The notes under the pieces were generated by a model, which was not told where the DNA came from, made no database searches, and saw only the letters and a program-made list of their open reading frames with translations. This document shows, in pieces, positions 13,838 to 27,500 of a stretch of 64,000 nucleotides of DNA. Origin of the DNA: Ganoderma boninense. Taxonomy: Eukaryota; Basidiomycota; Agaricomycetes; Polyporales; Polyporaceae. Position 1 is the stretch's first letter; the number at the start of each line of letters is the position of its first letter. Made by a program: the position numbers and the translations under genes. The stretch is taken from assembly GCA_002900995.3 (NCBI GenBank), contig CM035305.1:1426001-1490000 (forward strand), given 5' to 3'.

Positions 13838-15403
13838 CTACTGCATACTAAATCGGCTCCGCTGCCCCGCCTCCAGGGAGGCACGATACAGCTCAAGCTC
13901 CTCGATGATGTTCGTCAGCGCGTTCACCTCCCAGTTCCCGTACACGAAGCCCACGTAGAGCATCGTCGTCGCGAACCACGCGACGAGGACCGTGATCAAG
14001 AACAGCACCGGGTTGACGTAGAACGGGAACCACGCCGACGTGGAGATGATCGCTATGAGCACGAACAGGCACACGAGGAAGATGAACAGCTGCTGCTTCC
14101 CCTGGCTCTGTGCGAACCGGTACCGCGCCGTGAGCGAGATGAGGGCCTGCGTGATCGAGTCGTTCGAGACGTCCCTCGACGACAGGGCAGGCTGGGGGTT
14201 CGCCTGTGAGCTGATCGAGAATGACGGCATGTGGGTGTGTCTTGGCGTTGCGGGTGCAGGGATGTCGAAGCTGTTTGGGTCGGTGATGTCGGCACCCCTG
14301 GGTCCTTCGATCTCGAATGTTGCCTCGAGGCCGAAATGGTCCGAGTACGAGAAGGCAAATCCGGGCACGCGCTCAGTCATCACCACACGCGTGTCAACGG
14401 CGCGGAGGACAGGTGTGCGGGGGGTGGCATGGAGGCTGCTCGGCTGGCGGTAAAACACGTAGTCGAGGCGTTTCCCCTGGAACTTGCGCGCGAGAGGCTC
14501 GAGGGGCTTCCCAGCGGAATAGGAATTCAGCGGCGAGTCTGCGGTAACTCCATGTAAGCGAATGGCGTCCTGGGGTGATGGAGGGTTGCTGAGGGTAGGT
14601 GAAGGAATATTGGGATGGGTGGTTACCCAGGCGTCAGTCAATCCAGCATGATCTCGGATGATGTCCATGGGAAGAGTGGTTGGTACGCTGTTGAAGTCAC
14701 CCGAGGCGATGACATAGCGGCCGACTTCGGCCGACTGCCTTGCCAGTTTCGCGAATTCCCAAGCATTGACGAGACGGTGCGCCCTCTGGTGTTCAGGGCC
14801 CTCGTCTCCGCCTTTGGCAAACAACTAGAACGGGCGTCAGATCATCGTGTCAGACGGAAGAGGAGGAGTAGCCACACGTGTGTATTGTATAGTTGAACCT
14901 GGCCGAGGATAGGGTGGGCAAAGATGATGCTAGCGGCCGCCTTACCCACGAACCAGTCGCCGGCAACGACGTCGATGGGAGAGCCGTTGAGCGAGTATGG
15001 ATGGACTGTTGCTGCAATGATGGGAAAGCGAGAGAAGATAACCAAACCAGCCCCGAGTGCTCCGCTACGAAGAAATGCCAGTGTGGATGCGGAAGTCAAC
15101 GAGACTGAAGAAGCAATGGTACACTTGGCATACCTGTAGAAGAACTTGGAGTACGGCAGGCGTTTTGATACAGCCGCACGGACGAGCTCGAAGTCGGCGA
15201 ATACCCAGAGCTCTTGCAGAGTTATAACATCGTAGTTGGAGGACGACAGGACATTTGCAATAGCAGCAATGCGTTCTGTACGGTATTTGGAGACGTACTT
15301 CAATCCCCTGTGGTGCGTAGCTCAGCGAGCTTGCAGAAGCAACGTCTGGATGTGCTGCATACCAACAGTTGAAGGTCAGGAGCTTGAGCGTTGTCTCGGA
15401 CAT
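13838..15403 (-). CDS. ISC1: Neutral sphingomyelinase / inositol phosphosphingolipid phospholipase C
   Basis: Endonuclease/exonuclease/phosphatase-fold enzyme that cleaves the head group from inositol phosphosphingolipids or sphingomyelin to give ceramide. Four exons (15363-15403, 15134-15307, 14878-15064, 13838-14824) give 462 residues with no frame break. The first splice restores the family motif FNCWGLKYVSKYR. Metal and catalytic motifs follow: DVITLQELW, QLYNTHLFAKGGDEGPE, VIASGDFNSVPTT, KRLDYVFYR and FSYSDHFG. The C-terminus has two hydrophobic segments (FIFLVCLFVLIAIIST and VLFLITVLVAWFATTMLYVG), as in yeast Isc1 and mammalian nSMase2-like enzymes, so it is membrane-anchored (ER or mitochondrial-associated). 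The start ATG precedes the conserved LLTFNCW by six codons. A decayed duplicate lies directly downstream. Confidence 0.93.
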
Positions 15404-15896
15404 GGTCCCTGCCAGACCTGCAGAGCTGAACTGGAACTGGAACTGGTCGAGAACAAGCAACGCCCGCCACCGCACCGGCGCTCCGCACAAATCGCTACCG
15501 GCCTCCGCGGGCCGGTCCAGAGCACACCGCCGATCTCTCGGTGACGTCAGGAGACTGTGAAAACAAAGCCCCTACATACGACCCCTGACCCCATGGGGCT
15601 CGGGGATGATCTGGATCGACAAACTTTGACTACAACTTTATGGCATTACCTCGCGCCTGGAGGCCTAGATACTACTACAGAGTAGGCTACACTACATATG
15701 CTACGCACGGCAGTGCTTTGTATACAGGGAATATGCAATAAGGCGAGCCGAGAATATCGCATTGGCATTGTCAAAAACGAGGGATGTGGGATGGGAGGGC
15801 AAAAAGATGCGATCGCAAGAGAGCGAGCAGCCAAAGCAAGCGGAAAAGCAGGTTGGAGGGTAGAGAGAAGTCAGAGGCATCCGAAGGCTCGAAACC
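15404..15896. other. Promoter of ISC1 and 3' region of the hydrolase
   Basis: 493 bases between ISC1 (5' end) and the stop of the next minus-strand gene. No conserved open frame seen. Confidence 0.45.
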
Positions 15897-18483
15897 CTAT
15901 GAACGCGTAAAGGAGCGTTGTTGCTTGAGGTCCACGCGTTTCGGCACGACGTCTGGCTTGTATGTCGTCGTGTGGTTCGCAGGACCGGATGCAGACCAGG
16001 ACTTGCAGAGAGAAGTAATATCAGGATGGCTCCGTTGAGAGCGCCGGATGGTCGGTTCAGGTGGCGCCTCGGATGTGGAAGTCATGCTGATAGAAGACAG
16101 ACGATGCCTGCGACGGGTCGGAGAAGTAGGTGCTGACGCAAGCGGAGAATTGTTGACGGGTATGTTGAGGGTACTAGACGCAGATACCGAAGCGGCATCG
16201 GCGATGGCAGTGAATGTGGCCCGAAGACGAGAAAAGGATGATGCTTTGTTCAACGATGGTCGTCGACTACTCGATGAGGCTGGAGATGGTGGCATCGACG
16301 GAGGAGTGTACACCGGTTGAATTCGCACTGCGCCATCTCCGAAGTCACCTTCGTCGTCGGAGCTCGTAGAGGCGTACATGGATCCCCAACTGGGCTCCTC
16401 TAGACTGGGAGTTGGAGATGGAGACCTCGGTGGATGGAGCTTCCGGTAAGAGCCCACACGTGTCGCCTCTGGTAGCGTCTCGATGATGGTCTCGCGACCT
16501 GCGCCTGTCTCGGTACCATCTCCTCGCACGACCCGGGTAGCATCGGTATCCATCTCGTCCTCCAGGACCTTTTCGGCAGATGACTCGAAGTACTGAGGAG
16601 TCCGTGCCTGGTACTGAGGCAGGAACTTCCAGACGAAGTCAAAGCAAGACATATAAGCGTGGTGGGCCGCGTCCAAGAAGGGGAAAGATTGAAACACGTG
16701 GACCTAGGACCGTGTTAGAAGAGAACGCACGCACGCACAGTGGAACGTAGGGATGCATACCATGTCTTCGTAAAGTTCGTGTCGTACCTCTACCCCTGCG
16801 AGCGAAGCCTTGTGCGCCAGGAGTGTGATCTCGTCCCGGAGCACCTCGACCTCGCCGGCCTGAATAAGGAGGGGAGGCAATCCTTGAAGTCGCCGAAAAG
16901 AGGGCTTGCGTATGGGTGTGTCAGGTACTTTTCCATATGGTCCCCGAGGTAGCAAAGAATGGGATTGAGGTGATCACCGGGCTGGGGCATAGGGACGATG
17001 TCGAATTGAGCATTGCTATCCCATGACTCGCAGCTCATGGTAAGGTCTTAGAACACGGACGGTTAGAGCTCCAGAAACGACAAGATGCAAGAATGCAGAT
17101 CACGCACCAACCCATGGCGATAAGAGGATGGCTCCAGACGGTAGTGGATAGTTGTTATCCCTCAGGTACATCAGCAGGGCGAGGGTGAGACCACCCCCCG
17201 CGCTGTCACCGGCGATGACGATGTTCTCGGGAGGGACGTGGAGGTCGTCAACGAGTCTAAAGTAAGCTGACACAACGTCATGAAGATTCCCGGGGAATCG
17301 TGTTTCAGGAGCCAAACGGTAATCGATAGCTACGAGTCGTCAGTTCAGCAGTTTGAGGATAATCAGAGACCGGATTTACCAAACAGTCGTGCGTCCAGAT
17401 ATTTCGCGAGGGGAATAGTGATGAGTCGGTGAGTGGCGGCGCTAAACATGTAATACGCTCCTATATGTGCCTCGGATGAGCATAGGAAAAAAGCCCATAT
17501 GTTGAAACACGTACCACCGTGTAGATATAACACGACACGCTCCTTCCGCTTGCCTCGGCCGGGCGCCGCATCTAGGGATTTGCCCTGTTTCCGCAACCGC
17601 CACTCAGCTTGTAGACGGCGCCATGTCTTCTTCCCTACAACCCATTCGCCTGAAAGTTCTCGGCTCCCATTTTCTCGCGCGCGTCTAGGTCCTGGAGTAT
17701 ACCGCGGAGCTTCCGTTTGCGCACTGGAAACGTGACCGGGGTGACAAGAGCATCCGACGGGACTGGGCACAAGCCGCCGATGCTCATGAGCATTCGGATT
17801 GTGTCCTATTATTTTCGTGAGCAATGGCCGGGAGTGCAAAGGATGCAACGACACTCACAATATCCGTGAGGTAAGAATAACGGCTGAGACCCCTCATGAT
17901 GCTCGACAAGAGGGTCATTTCGATGCCCCAGGACTTGCGGCGGGGCCCCATAACTGGTGCGAGAGAACATCGGCAGCAAGGGTGGTGGCTACATGTCGGT
18001 ATATGCGGTCAGAGGTTGTAAAAAAAAACAGGTCGCGTAGGACTGGAGGGTAGGCGCCCAATCCGGCACACCGGATCTCACCCCGCACTACCCCGCACTC
18101 GCTTACGCGGGGATGTGTCGAGATTCCCAGCCATTAAAAAAAGACTCCCGTTCCCCAGGACACGCAGTGTCAAGAGACCGGCAGAGGACAACGAGCTCAC
18201 CTTTCATCGCGGCGAAGGCGCCATACTTCCAAAACTCCCATAGCCTGATGGGCTGGCTCTCGCGCTGTTTTAGCTTTGGGTCTCCCACCCGGGAGGAGGG
18301 CGGCACTGCTATGGGGGATTGGAAGTGCCGTAACGCCTCGCCATCTGCAGTAATGTCGGTGGAATGGGTGGTGAGGACGGTGGGCCTGAGCTCCTCTGGA
18401 TCCGTGACGTCTGAGGCAACGCGGGGTAGGAGCCAGCGCATGGTGCTTGTGGTACCCAGAGCGATGCAATGGGCCTCAGGCAA
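15897..18483 (-). CDS. Alpha/beta hydrolase fold-3 (HSL-type) with long disordered C-terminal tail
   Basis: Hormone-sensitive-lipase-like esterase, related to fungal steryl acetyl hydrolases. The exon order gives [74 protein letters not shown], the oxyanion motif YLHGGTCF, the nucleophile [36 protein letters not shown] and the His of YEDMVHVFQSF. After the catalytic domain comes a Ser/Pro/Thr-rich tail of about 200 residues, including [18 protein letters not shown] and ending [14 protein letters not shown]. Two one-base losses break the frame: the AAAA run at 17670-17673 and the GG at 16882-16883 (plus-strand TTTT and CC). Adding one base at each restores the family sequence. Start is uncertain: ATG at 18483 or 18441, possibly further upstream. 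The N-terminal hydrophobic patch suggests membrane association. Confidence 0.8.
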
Positions 18484-18808
18484 GGGGCGAGGCTAGACGC
18501 GAGAGGGCGGGGTGTTAAGGCAGGCTGGGCGAAGCAAGGAGACGAGAGGGAGACAAAGTAGGCGGGATCGGGGAATGGACGAGAGACGAGCAAGCACCGT
18601 CAGTGCACTGTCACACCCATATAGGGCAATCACATGTGGAGCTGCAGGAAAAATCCGAGGATGAGCCGCCCTGCGGCTCTGGCAGAACATTGCTCCGCCT
18701 ATACCTCTCAGTCGTCCGCGTATGTACTGGCCAACTACTCTTACAGCACACTACTCCTATGGGGATCTCGCCTGTCCATCTCGCCCCTCTCCCTCAACAA
18801 CGCCTGAG
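18484..18808. other. Hydrolase promoter and MetAP2 3' region
   Basis: 325 bases between the probable hydrolase start and the MetAP2 stop, both on the minus strand. Nothing coding is recognisable. Confidence 0.4.
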
Positions 18809-20668
<1,860 letters not shown>

Positions 20669-21528
20669 CGCCGGTTTGCAGTGCACTTGATGGTCCAGAA
20701 AGTAAGCTGAGCGGGAGGAGGCCACCCGAGTAGGAGACTGAAAGACTTCTGCAGCCGAGCGCTACCCTCTAATCCTCTCCTCCTCGTCTCTGCACGTGAT
20801 GCGCAGTACCCATCATCCTGGAGGGCCGACGGGCACGAGGCCAGCTTGGTTTCTAACTTCGCCTACGACGAGGAAGACCTTCGAGCAGGAAGGAGACGTC
20901 GGCCCTCCGAATCGTATCTTTGGAATTTGGGTTGCCGTGACGTTAAGTTATAGAACACGCACCCGACCAGTCCCGTTATATTACCTTCGCCTGTTCCCAT
21001 CCCTTCGGACCCTTCCCTATAGTGTGGGGTGACTGGGGTTCGAGTGCTAGTGAGTCACGGTGAATGACTGCGCCGTTCTACTCCTCTTCAATACTGTTTT
21101 CACCTCGGACGCAAACAGCCAACACCATGGGATAGCGTGCGGAGGAAGGGTGTATTGCATATCGCGCGACTTGTTGTCGACGATTTTCAGACCCCCAGCC
21201 TCGGGGCTGGGCCGCCGCGTCGTCTATATCTATATTGAATTTGACCAATGGCATCGGACAATCTGCCGATCTACATTGATCTGGAGTTTGGTAGAGCAAC
21301 TCGGGAAGGCGCTACTTCAGTACTTCGAATTCCGCATCACGCTGCAACCACCGTTACTGCTCCTGGCCGTCTTCCACACACGCGTAAGTTCATTTATATG
21401 CTTCTACTGTCAGACAATCTTTGCTCATCTAGGGCACAGTTGGTTCGTTCACCATCGTTGCCAGGCATCGGTCAAAGCATTAGTATTTCCAAATCCCTTT
21501 AGCTGGGCAATCGCTTCGATATACAGCG
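20669..21528. other. Divergent promoter region MetAP2/RIB7
   Basis: 860 bases between two divergent 5' ends. Open frames present are short and lack conserved motifs. AT-rich TATATCTATATT at about 21223 may serve the RIB7 side, but it lies 300 bases from the ATG. Confidence 0.45.
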
Positions 21529-22954
21529 ATGGCTACAGTAGCTGGATCTGCACTCCCCTCGCCCCCAGAGATCTTACGGGACCTATACGGGCTGTCCATG
21601 TCCTCCGAAATGCGACCTTCCATCTACTACCGAGACCGTGATGAATCGACGTCGCCCTCACCCACATCACCGTCACCCCGTCGCCCGTTCGTAACGCTCA
21701 CGTTTGCCCAGTCCCTCGATGCAAAGATTGCTGGTGTCGGCGGAAAACAACTCATCCTGAGTGGAAAAGAGAGCATGATCATGACACACTGGTGAGCTCG
21801 ACGTCATTTCTAGTAAACAACCTAGAAATGGCGCACTAACGTCGTGCACCACACAGGATGCGCACCCTTCACGACGCGATTCTCGTGGGCATCGGCACCG
21901 CACTGAACGACGATCCCCAACTTAACAGTGAGCCCTCGCTTGCACTTCTGTGGACTCCATTCCCCCTCTTTTCCCCATTTCGCGAGGGCGCATTTAAGTA
22001 TACGCTGCCTGCGTCATTTGGCCTCTATTATTCCATCATCCGCGTCTGGTTGGACTCGCCACAGACTGATGTGCGTTCCGCCCAGCGCGCCATCTTCCCT
22101 CACTGCCGGAAGGTTACGCACACACCTACCGCCAGCCGAGACCGGTCATCCTCGACACGCACCTCCGCCTCCCTCCCTCATGCAAGCTTATGAGGAACTT
22201 CCAGGCGGGCCGCGGCCGGCGCCCGTGGGTCGTCTGCGGCCCGCGGTGCGCGTCGCGCGACCTCGCAGACGTCGAAGCCTGGAACGAGCGCGAGGCGATA
22301 TTGCGGGCCGGGGGCGCACGGATCGTGAGGGTGCGCACCGAGGGCGCAGGAGGGACCGGTGAGTCTGCTCATCCCTGTATTCAACGGCGTACCGTGGCGC
22401 GTTTCGCTGAGGGAACCATGACCGATGTCGGTGCCTGTCCTGCATTGTAATGACGGTGGTCTGGGTTTTGGTGGCGGTGGGGTTTGCGGGCTGGTGGTGG
22501 CATGATGCGGTGTTGCGCGACATGCCATGGCCTCGTAGGGCTGATCAGCGTCCGGGACCTGCTGACTACGCTGCGCGGGCTGGGTGTGCGCTCGCTCATG
22601 GCTGAGGGCGGGGCGCGGGTGATACGCTCGTTCCTCGAGGCGGCGCGTGGATCGCTGCGAGAGCAAGAACAAGAGCACGAAAGCGGAAGCTCCGAGGGTA
22701 CCGGGGACGGAGAAGGCGCGAAGATTATCGATGCGCTTGTGGTCACGGTCGCGCCGACGATTGTCGGCGAGGCAGGGGTCGGCTACGGCTCTGGGCTGCT
22801 CGCGGACAAGGTGAGCGCAAAGGCAGGTATCGCCGTCCATCGCTGACGCCACGGTGTTATCCGTTGTGGGTGTCCTTGGTGCAGACCGACGTTTGAGCAC
22901 GTCCGGACCGAGCGATTCGGGGCGGATGCCGTTATGGCCCTTAGAGTCGTTTGA
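21529..22954 (+). CDS. RIB7: 2,5-diamino-6-ribosylamino-pyrimidinone 5'-phosphate reductase (riboflavin pathway)
   Basis: RibD C-terminal-domain reductase that reduces the ribosyl side chain of the pyrimidine intermediate with NADPH in fungal riboflavin synthesis. Exons join cleanly to give PFVTLTFAQSLDAKIAG, LSGKESMIMTHW, then across an intron MRTLHDAILVGIGTALNDDP, PVILDTHLRLPPSCKL, a Gly/Arg segment, VRDLLTTLRGLGVRSLMAEG, GARVIRSFLEA, VVTVAPTIVGEAGVGYG and finally FEHVRTERFGADAVMALRVV before TGA. Introns start at 21792, 21930 and 22360 approximately. The last junction (about 22811-22885) does not keep phase with a standard GT-AG choice, so a one-base error or an unusual site is likely there. 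The Glu/Ser-rich insertion EQEQEHESGSSEGTGDGEG is a species-specific loop. Start chosen at the ATG before ATVAGSALPSPPEILRD. Confidence 0.9.
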
Positions 22955-24557
22955 TGGTCGGGACTTTGGATCGCCGGACCTCTTATGTCGGATTTCAAAG
23001 GGTCGATCAGGACCTATAACCTTAGGGTTCCGCTCAACGGAGGTTCTTGACGCCTTGAACGAATATATCTGTTCGTAAAAGACGGACATTTCCTTTTCCC
23101 TTCTTTACTCACGACGGGGCCTTCCTTTTCGTCAGTGTTGCAAGGTGCTGTCTGGGCGGTAATAGCCACCATAGACAGCGGGACAACACAAAGTCATAAT
23201 CGGATATGGGGTATGTTCAGATACATGCCCTTGGCGATCTCGGCTACTGGGAAATCGTGAGGAGATCATGGCTCGGGATGGCAGCAGAAATTCAGGGCGT
23301 GGTTGATCGCCCTTGTGAGTATAGCCCCTTTTCAGCTCGCAAATTCTCGATTGTGTCTGGTCACATTGTGACGACCGCGTTCGGGGACTTGCACTGGGCG
23401 CAGCGGCGGGCAAGTCACAAGTGGATGGGTCTGCCGCCCGCGATGACTTTGGGCAGCTGTCCGCACGAACGAAGATGCACTCAAATCGGCCGCGGGCGTT
23501 TGTGATAAATGAAGAGGATACGGGGAAGACGTCGCGTTCGTAAGCGGCTTCGAGGACTCCATCGCGGCACAGCTGGATATGGGCAGACCGCAGCAGGGCG
23601 TGTGTGAAGGGCACGAATGGAAGTGGTGTCACGAGTAGCCCCGAATGAATGTCGTTTGAGGGAAAAGGGCAGAGAGTCGCTCGGAGAACCCTCTCGCAGC
23701 CACGAACATGGGACGGGGAACCGCCGTTCAAGATTATAAGTTCTTGCCCCATGAAGTTAACTGACAAGGTGGGTGGGATCTAGAAAACAACAGCAGTGGA
23801 GAACTGAGATGACATTGACGTAGGCGCCAATGAACGATGTAATCTTGTGCGTCATCCGCTGCAGGTCTTCGAGGACCTCGACCACGACAGACCACGACGA
23901 ACTGAGCAGGTTGGAGCAGGTCCGTAGCGACGTGTGTGGCGCGCATCGCACATTGTGGTCAGAAGGTCTGTGCGGATGTCTGAGTCTGGGCTCCCCTGCA
24001 CCCTGGCGTGTCGCTGTTAGAGCTTCGATCGAGAGCCACAGATTGGGTTGAGAGTTTACGGAGGAAGACCAGAGATGACGGCCAGGGATTGCAATGGGAG
24101 AGACGATGTGTTTCGGGACCATGTGCAGACTGATCTGCAACGGTTGCGAAGACGGAGAGAGAGAGCATGGAGACTCGGAGGGAGCCAAGCTGGCGTCGCG
24201 CAGGCTGATCCGCTTTGGCGGATGTGGAGACGCCCGGGGGTGGGGGATCGGAGATGATGGTCGCGCATGGCACGAGTTGACGTCAGATCCCAGGGACAGG
24301 CTGCAAGCTAAAATACTCGGTGGCTTGGACAGACCACCAAGATGCGACTCCTCGCCCGACGTCCATCGCCATTTTCCATGGCCCTCCCTCGCCTCTAGCC
24401 CCGGCCACTCTCCCCTCCACATCTCAACACCGACCTGTGGCTTTCTCGACTCCCTCTCCGCCCCAATCGTTTTGGCGCACATACGTCTCATACAGCCCTC
24501 CTCGGTGCCTGCAGATCTCCCCCGACTTATATCCCCCGGCCTTCAACGTGCACGGTT
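22955..24557. other. Interval between RIB7 and the RhoGEF gene
   Basis: About 1.6 kb. A minus-strand open frame at 23132-23767 is listed separately as doubtful. From about 24330 the plus strand becomes very pyrimidine-rich, consistent with the RhoGEF promoter and leader. Nothing else is recognisable. Confidence 0.45.
23132..23767 (-). CDS. Doubtful hypothetical open frame
   Basis: A 211-codon minus-strand frame with protein-like composition in its first half (NFMGQELIILNGG, LRSAHIQLCRDGVLEAAYE) and an upstream frame at about 23760-23940 reading VEVLEDLQRMTHKITSFIGA that could be a preceding exon. I recognise no family. The second half is Arg/Ser/Pro-rich and looks like chance. It may be a small spliced gene or a relic. 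Confidence 0.2.
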   Translation of the reverse strand: MSVNFMGQELIILNGGSPSHVRGCERVLRATLCPFPSNDIHSGLLVTPLPFVPFTHALLRSAHIQLCRDGVLEAAYERDVFPVSSSFITNARGRFECIFVRADSCPKSSRAADPSTCDLPAAAPSASPRTRSSQCDQTQSRICELKRGYTHKGDQPRPEFLLPSRAMISSRFPSSRDRQGHVSEHTPYPIMTLCCPAVYGGYYRPDSTLQH

Positions 24558-27500
24558 ATGTCGGCAACCTTGGCCTCTCGTCCTAGCCCACTACCCCCGT
24601 TCAATCCCACTCCGTATATACCCAACTCCATCTCTGAGCCGCCAACACTCCATCTCGAGTCCTACTCCTACCATCAGCCTAACGCACTCCCCTTCCCAGG
24701 GCCCAGCTCTGGCTTATCTGCGTCCCCGGCGCGCCCCCCGGTATTGTCTTGTGTGTTCCTACTTCTTCTGTCCTGAAATTCACCGCTTACGGCCACAATG
24801 CAGCCGACCTGGTCAACTCAGAACATCGGTTGTTCTATCCGCCCTCCCATCACCCTCCCCCCCTGGCTTCCACGCATTCATCCTTCGCCGAGCCTGCCGT
24901 CGCGAGCCTGACGGAGCGCGGAGTTAGTAGCAGCCGCGAGAATGTGCATTCCTCTGAAACATTTTCCTTTCCTCCCAGACTCCCGGGCCACGACCACTCA
25001 AACTCTGCGTCGATCCTCGCCCCTACCGACATCTCACCGGCGCAACGGGTGGTTTCCCACTCTCCTGCCGATATTGGCCACGCGTGTCGCACTTCGATAA
25101 ATCTTGACCCAGCTTCCCCGGGCTGCGTGTCCGGTTCCCCGGCCATATTAACTTCCCGACATCCTTCGCGCATTTCCAGCGTTGGCAGCACCTTGTCCCT
25201 CTCTTCGGATGCCCCCCACGCCCCTTCTTCTGTCATGGAGGCTGTCGCGCGCGACCCCTCATCAACCACTTCCCGCCGCAAGAGACTCTACAAGGCCCGC
25301 CCTCAGCCCTCCACTCCCGCCACAAGCCCCTCGGTCCTCAGCCTCCTGCTGAATCGCGCACTTGGCACCGGCGAGTCCTTCGACCGCCACACTAGGTCCA
25401 ACAGCGCTCCGACCATGGGCGATAGGTCCTACCGGCCAAGTCGCAGCTTCAGCGATGGCAGCACAAAGGGTCCTCTCTCTCGCCCCGCCCCCAGCTCTCG
25501 GAGTAGTGGTACGACCGAGAGCGGTTGCACGACGTCCAGCTGGGACAGCGCCTTCTTGTCCAGTACGTCGAGCCCCATCACTACTCCCGACTCTGTATCC
25601 TCCCCTGGTCTGTCTCCCCACAACAGTACCCGCGCGAAGAAACTGCAGAAGAAGAGGCCTCCCTTGGCACCTTCCGCGTACCTGTATCCCCACACCCATG
25701 CTGCGGCGCTAGGCAGGTCAAAGTCGACTCCTAACGGAGTGGGCCAGCGGACTCCGCGACGTAGGATATGGCCCAGCGTTGAGGAGGCGCGTCGAACTGT
25801 AGAAGAGACCGACGAGTCTGGTAGTCAAGAACCATCGTACTGGTACTCTGCCGTAAGTCGAACCCTGTCCCCTCGCGGTGTAACGCGGAGCTGATATTCC
25901 GGACGCAATGCGGCTTTTCTTCGCTTCTTTTTGTACGCCTGCCCGCCCCAACGCGTCGCGCCACCATCGACATAACTTCCAGGCGTCGGAGACCTCTGCA
26001 ACAAAGCTTTCCGCCTTGGGACCTATCTTCGAGCTGCGCCAGCGGCGGTCGTCACAAGTTCTCTCGGATCTTGCGTGCACTGGGCTCTGCTCGACCTCCA
26101 TCGCAGCCCACTCTTCTCAGCTCGCCTTCGACACGCAACTCGAGGGAGGCGCGTGTGCGTTTGACACCCAATCTTGGGTCGACCCCCACGCGGATGTCTT
26201 CAATCCGTACATCGACTGCGCTCTGCCTGCCGACGTCGCCGAGGGTTCTGGAGCGGACAGTCGTGGCATCGATGCTAGCCTTCTCGCGTCCCCCGTAAGC
26301 CCCACGCCGTCGTTGGAGCCACCTGACTCACGGGAGAACACGGAGAAAGTGGGATCTGGATTCGCCGTCGTCGGTGGTTACCTGGACAGAAGCGAGGACG
26401 CGATGCGCCGTTGGACCCTTGCCATGGCAGATGTCCCCGATGACGTACTCGTACAACACCTGGAACGTTTGCGAAAGGAGAGCGTGGCGCTCGCGCGTGG
26501 CAGGCTGCCCGGACGCAAGAGTGCCGCGCCCAGCCAGACTGGCCACGGCGACGACGACCAGGCTTATGATCCCCGCGACCGCCGATCTTCGTTCTTCTTT
26601 GGAGGGCCACGCGAGATGGGGATTTCCCCTCGATCGACTTCGCGCGCGCGCTTCAGCGTCGGGCACGATGACCGTGAGTACGACGGGGAAGACTCGGACG
26701 AGGAGGCGCTGTCGGACGAGGAAGACGAGGAGGATTGGAAGACTGCCCGGGACGTGCTCTTCCGGTGTCGCGAGCTCGTCCAGACAGAGCGGAATTATCA
26801 AGCTCGCCTCCGGGAACTCGCATCGACGGAGCTGTCCCATCATTATGCATTGCTGGTCGCGAAACACATCCCTGCGCTGTTGCGTGTTTCGGAGACGTTG
26901 CTCGCTCACGTTTTGGACGACCCGAGCGTGTGGGGTGTCAGTGCGGCGTTTATCGGGTGCGAGGAGGACCTCGAATCGGCGCTTGTTGCTTGGGCGGGCG
27001 TCGCAGGCGAGTTCTTCATCGAGGATGCCAACCTCCGTCCCCCCAAAAAGCTCACCAAAAAGTTTGGGGACGACACGTTCTCGAGCCATGGCCATGGACA
27101 CAAACACGATCATCCGCCCTCCACGTTCGGGCGCGTGTTGTGCACTCGAAGCCAAATTGGCATCGCTCCACAATACGCTTCCTCGTCTTCCAGGTGGTTC
27201 TCGTCGACGATGTCCGATATCGGGCACGGTGAGAGCGTCTCCAGCTTCGTCAACGCCGGCATGTTCTCTGCTGCGCTGGGTTCAGGGCTTCCGTTTGGAC
27301 TGGACGGGACGCCTCTGGCTTCGACTCCTACCCTCCACGCCGATGTGTTGGCCTCCAGGCATCAGAAGTCGATGAGCATACATGGGCACGGCAGCTTGTC
27401 AAGGGTGTCGAGCACCCTCGGGCTCTCCCGCGCTGTCACGGCGTGGCGGCGGAAGAGCATGCCGTCGTCGATGAGCCATATTCCGAGCTTATCTGCCACT

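Noticed and set aside
22178..23089. 303-codon minus-strand open frame opposite RIB7
   Set aside because: It is the antisense shadow of the GC-rich RIB7 coding exons; composition is Arg/Pro/Ala low complexity.
26328..27375. Long frames on both strands inside the RhoGEF exon
   Set aside because: Shadows of the DH-domain coding exon; no motif of their own.
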